64,000 nt of DNA. It comes from Zoogloeaceae bacterium G21618-S1 (GTDB taxonomy: Bacteria; Pseudomonadota; Gammaproteobacteria; Burkholderiales; Rhodocyclaceae). The stretch is from assembly GCA_027214125.1 (NCBI GenBank), contig JAPWHF010000006.1, positions 251,404-315,403 on the forward strand, written 5' to 3'. The position numbers and the translations under genes are program-made. Under the pieces are notes generated by a model that had not been told where the DNA came from, did not search any database, and was given only the letters and a program-made list of their open reading frames with translations. Below, piece by piece: positions 57,866 to 64,000 of the stretch (positions are counted from its first letter, which is position 1; each line of letters starts with the position of its first letter).

Positions 57866-59257
57866 TTAAGTATCGGAGTCTGTCTTGTCGGCGGCGACTG
57901 AGGCCGCCAGAGTGTCGATGGCTCGCTGGCGATCTGTCATGTCGTCGCGTGGGCTGCCGATCAGGCCGGACCAGTCGGGGTGTGCGCGGGCCAGATCGAG
58001 TGCGTCGGGTAGGGATGCGTCGCGCCAGCGACTGACTTCTTGTGCGCTGAGTTCGACCGGGGCGAGGGCGGCATGGCCGCGACCGGCGAGGGCGCGCAGC
58101 AGGTGTTGTTGGCGAAGGGCGAGCAGGCGGAGGGTGGCGTCGTCGACTGTAAGCTCCCGGCTGCCGGTGAGTTTGCCGAGGAGGCGGTCGCCATAGTCGC
58201 TCAGGCTTTGCCAGGTGCCGCCGATGATTGCACCCAGCGCCGCCGCGGCGCCCAGCGTGAGGCCGCCTGCGAGCAGGTCGATGCCGACGCCAGCGGCAGC
58301 ACCGGCCGCCGCGCCTTTGCCCAGCGAAATGCCCATCGACCGGAGGCTCTCCGGGTTGAACAGGTCATCTTCCCAGCGTCCGTCCAGCAGCGGGAGCGGT
58401 GCGCTGCTAAGGTCTTTTTCTGAAAATTCATAGAGCGCGAGCAGGGCGTCAACGCAGCGTTGTTCGCGTGCGCGCACGGCCTGGTGAAGGGCGTCGACGG
58501 CTTGCTGAATGGCGTGCTCGTCGGCGTCAACCTGTTTGCGCGTGGCGGCGACGTCGATCAGCAGCTCTGCGACCAGCCTTGCGGCGGCGGTGTGGCGTGA
58601 GCGGGCATCGCGTTCACGGCTGGCGATGAGGTGCTCGAGTTCGCCGCGGCGGTTGTTGAGCAAGGTGGCGAGGGCTTCGTAGAGGCGGCGCTCGCCGCCA
58701 AGTTCGGGGGCGACGGTGTCGAAGCGAACTTGGGCGTGGAGGCCGACGCGGGCCAGCGCCTCTCGCCATTGTGCTTCACGCGATTCGGGTGCGTGGACGA
58801 AATTGAGCACTGGGAGGATCGGGCGGGCGCAGTCGGCCAGCAGGGTGAGCTCGTCGCGGTGCTTGGGCAGCACGGGGTCGCGCACATCGACGACATAGAA
58901 CGCGGCATCGCTGTCGAGCAGTTGGCGCAGCACTTTGGCTTCTTGCTCGTAGCGGGCTCGGGCTTCGGCGCTGTTGAGAAAACGTCGGATGCGCTCCGGG
59001 CCGTCGCTGCGGGCATTGGTTGGCGCCAGCGTGTCGATGTAATCGAGCAGGGCGATGGCGTCTTCCATGCCCGGGGTGTCGAAGAGGCTGAGGATGGGCG
59101 TGCCGTCGGCCAGCAGGCGGGCGCCTTCGACGTGGCGGGTGGTGCTGGGGCGGTCCGACACTTCGCCAAAGCGGGTGTCACGCAGCAGGGTTCGCAGCAG
59201 CGACGTCTTGCCGGTGTTGGTGTGGCCGACGACGGCAATGCGGATCGGGTCAGTCAT
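57866..59257 (-). CDS. GTPase with DUF3482 domain
   Basis: 463 residues. The N-terminal GTPase domain has G1 GHTNTGKTS, G3 DTPGMEDA and an Era/TrmE-like layout. Helices follow, then a Gly/Ala-rich hydrophobic stretch (GKGAAAGAAAGVGIDLLAGGLTLGAA region) that probably inserts in the membrane, and a C-terminal DUF3482 region. It overlaps the DUF2868 gene by 8 bp. The paired families occur together in many proteobacteria, and the process they serve is unknown. Confidence 0.88.
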   Translation of the reverse strand: MTDPIRIAVVGHTNTGKTSLLRTLLRDTRFGEVSDRPSTTRHVEGARLLADGTPILSLFDTPGMEDAIALLDYIDTLAPTNARSDGPERIRRFLNSAEARARYEQEAKVLRQLLDSDAAFYVVDVRDPVLPKHRDELTLLADCARPILPVLNFVHAPESREAQWREALARVGLHAQVRFDTVAPELGGERRLYEALATLLNNRRGELEHLIASRERDARSRHTAAARLVAELLIDVAATRKQVDADEHAIQQAVDALHQAVRAREQRCVDALLALYEFSEKDLSSAPLPLLDGRWEDDLFNPESLRSMGISLGKGAAAGAAAGVGIDLLAGGLTLGAAAALGAIIGGTWQSLSDYGDRLLGKLTGSRELTVDDATLRLLALRQQHLLRALAGRGHAALAPVELSAQEVSRWRDASLPDALDLARAHPDWSGLIGSPRDDMTDRQRAIDTLAASVAADKTDSDT

Positions 59258-60641
59258 GGTCAGCCTCCAGCCAGGCGCGGGCGATATCTGCGGTGTCGGC
59301 GATATGGTCGCTAGCCAGGCCGATCTGGTGCAGGGCGTCGCACCAATGCTCGGTACGGGCGGTGTCGGCCGCTTGGCCGTAGAACCATATGGCGGTGTCG
59401 TCTGCGTAGCGACTGAGTTCCGCAATGACTGCGAGTGCGCCGCGATCGGGTGAGAGACGCGCGTCGACGGCAATCAGCAGCCGACTGGCGCCGTGATGGG
59501 CGAGGCGATCCAGTGCTTGGTGGCGGGCTTCGCGGCTGTCGATCCGGCCGGCGTCGAGTGCGGCCGGGAATCCGTCTGGCGGCCAAGTGAGGTCGTCAGC
59601 CAGTTCGAGTGCCATGAAGCAGCGGCGGGTACCTGCGCCCACTGTGCGATGAGCAGCATGAAAGGACGGCAGGCTGGCCGGTGCTGCGCTGCGAATACCC
59701 GAGTGTTCGACGTCGGGCGTCAGCCGATTTCGCAAAACGGCGTAGCCCGGGAGGCTGAGGTCCAGCCGGAATGCGCCTTGCGCGCGTCGCCACCGGAGGT
59801 GGCAAACGAGCAGTAGTGCCGCTCTGGGCAGGGCGCCGTAGAAGAGTACCGACGCGACCAGCCAGGCGGACCAGACTTGGCGGTCAGCGTCGATGCCGCT
59901 GGCGCCGCCCGCATTCAGGACCATGTCGGGGTCGGGCATGCCAATACCGAGCATGGCAGGCAGTGCACCGAGGGCTTGCGTCAGCTGGATGAATGCATTC
60001 GCCGGGAGAATCGTGGTTTCCCAGACAAAGCCGTAACGTCGCGTTGCCAGCAGGAAAACGAGCGTCATCAACGCCGCGCTCAGCGTGACAAGCCAAAGTC
60101 CGTGGCTGATGCGCCCCAGCCACCAATAGCTTGCGCCGGTTTGCCGCGCGATCGACCCCTGTGCCTGGATGATCCAGGCCAAGGCGTGACTTGCGCCGAA
60201 GCGCTTTCGGGCGCGTAGCCACAGTTGTCCAGCCAAACTACCGGAGGTCCCGAGCGGTAGCCAGCGCCCCATCAGCCAGAGCAGCAAGCTGATGACGTGG
60301 AAGCCGAGAAGGCCGCTGATCGCCCAAATGACGTTGACCGGTCGCGCGCCGTCTCCCAACACGGCGGAGGCGGTGCCTGCGCCGGCGATGATTGCCAGCG
60401 CGAGCGCAATCAGGCCGATAAGCGTGGTGTGTTGGCGGAGGCTGCTCATCGCAGACATTAATCCATTGGCGTCTGCGAGCGTCGCGGCGCGGACAATAAT
60501 GCGTTGTTCGACATCGCCACCGGCCGTGCGCGCCCGCCGGACCGCCACGGCGTCGTCAGCCGGGCCGGTTGTGTTCTCGCGCAATCGCATCGCTTCGGCC
60601 AGCCAGCGTTGTTCAAATGCGTCGAGCGTGGGATGCGTCAC
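59250..60641 (-). CDS. DUF2868 membrane protein, partner of the DUF3482 GTPase
   Basis: About 463 residues with four or so membrane helices in the first two thirds and a soluble C-terminal part that, by its LLIAVDARLSPDRG segment, may be nucleotide-related. The GTG at 60641 (MTHPTLDAFEQRW) is my preferred start; no strong ribosome site distinguishes it from upstream TTG codons. It is the first gene of a two-gene operon with the GTPase. No biochemical function is known for DUF2868. Confidence 0.8.
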   Translation of the reverse strand: MTHPTLDAFEQRWLAEAMRLRENTTGPADDAVAVRRARTAGGDVEQRIIVRAATLADANGLMSAMSSLRQHTTLIGLIALALAIIAGAGTASAVLGDGARPVNVIWAISGLLGFHVISLLLWLMGRWLPLGTSGSLAGQLWLRARKRFGASHALAWIIQAQGSIARQTGASYWWLGRISHGLWLVTLSAALMTLVFLLATRRYGFVWETTILPANAFIQLTQALGALPAMLGIGMPDPDMVLNAGGASGIDADRQVWSAWLVASVLFYGALPRAALLLVCHLRWRRAQGAFRLDLSLPGYAVLRNRLTPDVEHSGIRSAAPASLPSFHAAHRTVGAGTRRCFMALELADDLTWPPDGFPAALDAGRIDSREARHQALDRLAHHGASRLLIAVDARLSPDRGALAVIAELSRYADDTAIWFYGQAADTARTEHWCDALHQIGLASDHIADTADIARAWLEADHD

Positions 60642-60747
60642 AGTGTCGGTTGTCGTCAAGGGCTTGATCAATAAGGAAAGGCGCGCGCGTAGGATACCGT
60701 TTGGCGGCCGGCAACGTCTCTTGCGTGTTTCTGGCAGATCCGGCCTA

Positions 60748-60782
60748 TTGAAGCGCCGGATTAATCTTGCTAGACTAGCAAG
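60748..60782 (+). promoter_or_regulatory. rpsF operon promoter with overlapping palindrome
   Basis: TTGAAG (60748-60753), a 17-bp spacer and TAGACT (60771-60776) form a plausible sigma-70 promoter. The -10 lies inside a perfect 17-bp palindrome CTTGCTAG-A-CTAGCAAG (60766-60782). The palindrome could be an operator, or as RNA a short hairpin followed by CTTTCCTTT. Confidence 0.5.
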
Positions 60783-60850
60783 CTTTCCTTTGCTCCACCG
60801 GGACCGCATGACCGGGGGGCTACGCCTTAACGTAACCTTGAGGAGTGTGC

Positions 60851-61243
60851 ATGCGCCACTACGAAATCGTATTTATCGTCCACCCTGACCAGTCCGAGCA
60901 GGTGCCCGCCATGGTCGAGCGCTATCGCGCGCTGGTGGAAACCAAAGGTGGCAAGATCCACCGTCTGGAAGATTGGGGCCGTCGCCAACTGGCTTACCCG
61001 ATCCAGAAAATCCACAAAGCTCACTATGTTCTGATGAACATCGAAAGCGATCAGGAAACGCTGGCTGAGCTTGAGCATGCATTCAAGTTCAACGACGCCG
61101 TGCTGCGCCATCTGACTGTCGTTGCCAGCAAGGCCATGACCGAGCCGTCCCCGATGATGAAGGACGAGAAGTCCCGCTCGCTGACCAGTGGCCCGGATGC
61201 TGACGGTGACGACGCCAAGGCAGAAGAGACCGCTGAAGATTAA
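60851..61243 (+). CDS. rpsF: 30S ribosomal protein S6
   Basis: 130 residues starting [17 protein letters not shown] with [21 protein letters not shown], the S6 signature, and an acidic C-terminal tail ([13 protein letters not shown]). S6 binds S18 on the 16S platform. AGGAG seven bases upstream sets the start. It heads the rpsF-priB-rpsR-rplI operon. Confidence 0.96.
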   Translation: MRHYEIVFIVHPDQSEQVPAMVERYRALVETKGGKIHRLEDWGRRQLAYPIQKIHKAHYVLMNIESDQETLAELEHAFKFNDAVLRHLTVVASKAMTEPSPMMKDEKSRSLTSGPDADGDDAKAEETAED

Positions 61244-61249
61244 GCCCGC

Positions 61250-61582
61250 GTGTGCAACACGCTGCGTATCGTCGGATGCTTGATAGAACTGGCGCCGATG
61301 CGATACACGCCAGCTGGCGTACCGATGGTCGGCTTTGTGCTGGGACACGAATCCCGCCAAGTCGAAAACGGAATCGAACGTAGTGTGCTGTGTGAGTTGC
61401 AGGCGGTGGCATTGGGCGATATCGCCAAAACATTGTCCACCGCTGTCGCGGGAATGGAAATGGAAGCCACCGGGTTTCTGGCTGCAAAAAATCAGCGCAG
61501 CAAAATGCCGGTGTTGCACCTAACGAATATCAAATTTGTAGAAGGAAACGAACATGGCCTTCAAGCCGAAGAAAAAGGGTGA
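61250..61582 (+). CDS. priB: primosomal replication protein N (PriB)
   Basis: 110 residues with an OB fold: [22 protein letters not shown] and [19 protein letters not shown] are PriB-like. It helps PriA reload DnaB at restarted forks; dnaB is 0.9 kb downstream. The GTG start at 61250 is 6 bp after the rpsF stop. Its 3' end overlaps rpsR by 29 bp. Confidence 0.92.
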   Translation: MCNTLRIVGCLIELAPMRYTPAGVPMVGFVLGHESRQVENGIERSVLCELQAVALGDIAKTLSTAVAGMEMEATGFLAAKNQRSKMPVLHLTNIKFVEGNEHGLQAEEKG

Positions 61583-61823
61583 TCGTGGTAGTCGTGGTGG
61601 TGGTTTGTTCAAGCGCCGCAAGTTCTGCCGTTTCACTGCAGAGAAAATTGAAGAAGTCGATTACAAAGACGTCGACTTGCTCAAGGACTTCGTGACCGAA
61701 ACCGGCAAGATCATGCCGGCTCGTATCACCGGGACCAAGGCTGGCTATCAGCGTCAGTTGTCCACGGCGATCAAGCGCGCCCGTTTCCTGGCGCTGCTGT
61801 CCTATACCGACCTGCACAAGTAA
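61554..61823 (+). CDS. rpsR: 30S ribosomal protein S18
   Basis: 89 residues; the core [26 protein letters not shown] and [27 protein letters not shown] are S18 signatures. The N-terminus is Lys/Arg/Gly-rich. It starts within the priB 3' end after GAAGGAAACGAAC. Confidence 0.96.
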   Translation: MAFKPKKKGDRGSRGGGLFKRRKFCRFTAEKIEEVDYKDVDLLKDFVTETGKIMPARITGTKAGYQRQLSTAIKRARFLALLSYTDLHK

Positions 61824-61838
61824 TCGAGGAGCCCAGAC

Positions 61839-62291
61839 ATGCAAATTATTCTTCTGGAAAAAGTCGGCAAGCTCGGCGCTCTGGGTGACGTGGTTAAGGT
61901 CAAGGATGGCTACGCCCGTAACTTCCTGATCCCGCAAGGCAAGGCCAAGCGTGCGACCGAAGCCAACATGGCTGAGTTCGAGACGCGTCGTGCTGAGCTC
62001 GAAGCGCTGCAGAACGAAAAGCTGGCTGGCGCTCAGGCGCTGGCAGAAAAGCTCGAGAGCCTGATGGTTCAGATCACGCGCAAGTCGGGTATGGATGGCC
62101 GGTTGTTCGGTTCCGTGACCAATGCCGACGTGGCTGAAGCGCTGGCTGCTCAGGGTTACGATATCGAGCGCAGCACCATCCGCATGCCGGACGGTCCGCT
62201 CAAGCAAGTGGGTGACGTCCAGCTGGAAGTTGGCCTGCACGCAGACGTCGTGACGACGATCACGGTATCGGTGCTGGGCGACCATAGCTGA
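61839..62291 (+). CDS. rplI: 50S ribosomal protein L9
   Basis: 150 residues. The start [40 protein letters not shown] is the L9 signature, followed by a long central helix and a C-terminal domain. Length is standard. It is the last gene of the S6 operon, with a strong terminator 22 bp after its stop. Confidence 0.96.
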   Translation: MQIILLEKVGKLGALGDVVKVKDGYARNFLIPQGKAKRATEANMAEFETRRAELEALQNEKLAGAQALAEKLESLMVQITRKSGMDGRLFGSVTNADVAEALAAQGYDIERSTIRMPDGPLKQVGDVQLEVGLHADVVTTITVSVLGDHS

Positions 62292-62312
62292 TTCTTGTAC
62301 GTTGCTGACTGA

Positions 62313-62342
62313 ACAAAAGGGCTGCGCGTGCAGCCCTTTTGT
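62313..62342 (+). terminator. rho-independent terminator of the rpsF operon
   Basis: ACAAAAGGGCTGC and GCAGCCCTTTTGT form a 13-bp stem with loop GCGT, then TTTT. Confidence 0.92.
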
Positions 62343-62473
62343 TTTTGGTCGAATGCTTTGCGGTGCATTGGCCGCACCGTGTCATGATGTTGCTCTTTTT
62401 GTGGGGCCGAGGCGCCTGGCGCCGCGCGATGAATTTCGTCGATTGGCCCCGACGCTGCTGCCAGGAAGTAATC

Positions 62474-63841
62474 ATGCAATCAGACCCGCAAATGGCCGCG
62501 CTCAAGCTGCCGCCGCACTCGCTCGAGGCCGAGCAATCGCTGCTTGGCGGATTGCTGCTCGACAACACCGCCTGGGATCGGATTGCCGATCTGGTCACGA
62601 GCACCGATTTCTATCGGGACGATCATCGGCGGATCTTTAGTCACATCTCTCGTCTGATCGAGCTGAACAAGCCGGCCGACGTGGTCACCGTTTTCGAGTC
62701 GCTGGAAAAGAACGGTGAGTCGGATCAGGCTGGTGGCTTGGCCTATCTGGGCGAAATTGCAAACAGCACGCCGTCGGCGGCCAACATCCGCCGCTATGGC
62801 GAGATCGTTCGCGAGCGTGCCATTTTGCGCAGGCTCGTCTCCGTGGGTGACGAAATTTCTTCTTCGGCGCTCACGCCATCAGGCAAGGATGCAAAGACCT
62901 TGCTCGATGAGGCGGAAGCCAAGGTGTTCGAAATCGCCGAGGCGGGGTCGCGACACACCAGTGGTTTTGTGCCCATTCAGCCGATTCTCGGCCAGCTCGT
63001 CGACCGTATTCAAGAACTCTATGACAGAGATACGCCGACTGACATTACCGGGGTGCCCAGTGGCTTTGCCGATCTCGATGAAATGACTTCTGGTTTGCAA
63101 CCTACCGACATGATGGTGATTGCCGGTCGTCCGGGTATGGGCAAGACCACCTTCGCGCTGAACGTTGCCGAGCACGTGGCGGTCGAGTGTGGGTTGCCTG
63201 TGGCCGTGTTTTCAATGGAAATGCCGGGCACGCAGCTGGCGATGCGATTTATTTCGTCGGTCGGACGTCTGGATCAGCATCGCCTCAAGACCGGAAAGCT
63301 GAACGATGAAGAGTGGCAGCGGCTGACATTTGCACTGGGCAAGCTTCACGAGGCGCCAATTTACATTGACGAGAGCCCGGGTCTGAACCCGACCGACCTT
63401 CGCGCAAGAGCGCGCCGCCTTTATCGACAGTGCGGCAAGCTGGGCTTGATCGTCATCGACTACATCCAGCTAATGACTTCCTTGCGCCAGAGTGACAACC
63501 GCGCGGCCGAGTTGTCCGAAATTTCGCGGTCGATCAAATCGTTGGCGAAAGAGTTGCATGTGCCCATCATGGCTCTGTCTCAGCTTAACCGAAGCTTGGA
63601 GCAGCGGCCGAATAAACGCCCCGTGATGTCGGACCTTCGGGAGTCGGGCGCCATCGAGCAAGATGCCGACATGATCATGTTTATTTACCGAGATGAAATC
63701 TATAACCCCGACTCGCCTGACAAGGGCGCGGCAGAGCTCATTATCGGCAAGCATCGAAACGGACCGACCGGCACGGTACGTATGACCTTCCTGGGTGAGT
63801 ACACGCGCTTTCAGAACTACGTTGGATCGCCGGAGTACTGA
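62474..63841 (+). CDS. dnaB: replicative DNA helicase
   Basis: Hexameric 5'-3' helicase of the replisome. The 455-residue protein has the N-terminal DnaB domain (PPHSLEAEQSLLGGLLLDN), Walker A AGRPGMGKTTFALN, Walker B IVIDYIQLM, and the C-terminal ESGAIEQDADMIMFIYRDE. GGAAG before 62474 sets the start. No intein is present at the usual Walker A or C-terminal sites. It lies downstream of the S6 operon, as in many proteobacteria. Confidence 0.96.
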   Translation: MQSDPQMAALKLPPHSLEAEQSLLGGLLLDNTAWDRIADLVTSTDFYRDDHRRIFSHISRLIELNKPADVVTVFESLEKNGESDQAGGLAYLGEIANSTPSAANIRRYGEIVRERAILRRLVSVGDEISSSALTPSGKDAKTLLDEAEAKVFEIAEAGSRHTSGFVPIQPILGQLVDRIQELYDRDTPTDITGVPSGFADLDEMTSGLQPTDMMVIAGRPGMGKTTFALNVAEHVAVECGLPVAVFSMEMPGTQLAMRFISSVGRLDQHRLKTGKLNDEEWQRLTFALGKLHEAPIYIDESPGLNPTDLRARARRLYRQCGKLGLIVIDYIQLMTSLRQSDNRAAELSEISRSIKSLAKELHVPIMALSQLNRSLEQRPNKRPVMSDLRESGAIEQDADMIMFIYRDEIYNPDSPDKGAAELIIGKHRNGPTGTVRMTFLGEYTRFQNYVGSPEY

Positions 63842-63889
63842 TGCCAGCGGCGGATTTATCGGGAAAAAGCAGGTGCAGTAAAAATAGTG

Positions 63890-63917
63890 TTGACAGGTTT
63901 TTTGTGGTGTCTATAAT
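63890..63917 (+). promoter_or_regulatory. strong sigma-70 promoter reading off the right edge
   Basis: Perfect TTGACA (63890-63895) and TATAAT (63912-63917) with a 16-bp spacer, in an AT-rich stretch right after dnaB. The transcript would start near 63924 at CACCTCGCTTG and no ORF with a ribosome site follows within the window. This suggests a stable-RNA (rRNA or tRNA) leader. A possible second -35 (TTGACG) lies at 63987-63992. Confidence 0.7.
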
Positions 63918-64000
63918 TCGCACCTCGCTTGAACGCAAACGCGTTTTGAGCGGCCCCGGAAGGAGTCGGAAACGAGCTTGAGGGGGTTGACGAGGTGGAA

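Overview
The window is chromosomal DNA, GC-rich by eye, from what looks like a facultatively anaerobic, probably denitrifying betaproteobacterium (Rhodocyclales, Azoarcus/Thauera/Denitromonas-like). This placement is an inference from gene content: a cbb3 oxidase gene, DNR- and FNR-type regulators, NnrS, HemN, class I PHA synthase, bacterial alternative oxidase and the rpsF-priB-rpsR-rplI-dnaB order. No rRNA is present to confirm it. I see no phage, insertion sequence, CRISPR array or integrase.

Region 1 (1-15.2 kb) is a low-oxygen and nitrogen-oxide block. It holds the 3' end of ccoP, then ccoG, a fixH-like gene and two small membrane proteins; a hemerythrin/universal-stress-protein pair divergent from phaC; a hemerythrin-DUF2249-polytopic membrane protein operon; dnr; nnrS-sirB2-hemerythrin; fnr; hemN; a SafE-like copper/cytochrome biogenesis protein; and a rhodanese. 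Three FNR/DNR-type boxes (4603, 6655, 12448) tie the block together. Region 2 (15.1-21.2 kb) is copper export: a MerR-family regulator, copA and a copZ-like chaperone, followed tail to tail by a large GGDEF-EAL protein.

Region 3 (21.3-36.5 kb) is mainly housekeeping: ppa, a COG3146 protein, nadE, a P-II gene, an Smr-domain protein, trxB, a CRP-like regulator, ftsK-lolA-rarA, serS, mltF, an AhpD-like protein and tRNA-Ser(CGA). A cluster of three DnaA-box-like sites lies upstream of nadE. Region 4 (36.5-45.5 kb) is a stress and envelope block: alternative oxidase, a ferritin-like protein with a broken metal site, an entericidin-like lipoprotein, a CHASE3 histidine kinase facing two response regulators, DUF1328 and CsbD proteins, an AI-2E-type exporter, a cation/proton antiporter and a YqjD/YqjE-like set.

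Region 5 (45.8-57.6 kb) is acetate and C4 metabolism with an unusual signalling operon: class I fumarase, acsA, a small membrane protein, a symporter-histidine kinase fusion (CrbS/CbrA type), a receiver-only response regulator, a membrane protein that joins a degenerate kinase to a DEDDh exonuclease, and a VC_2705-type symporter with an EF-hand loop. The pseudokinase-exonuclease is the best candidate for an undescribed system. Region 6 (57.6-64 kb) holds tRNA-Ser(GGA), a DUF3482 GTPase/DUF2868 membrane pair, rpsF-priB-rpsR-rplI, dnaB, and a strong promoter of stable-RNA type running off the right edge.
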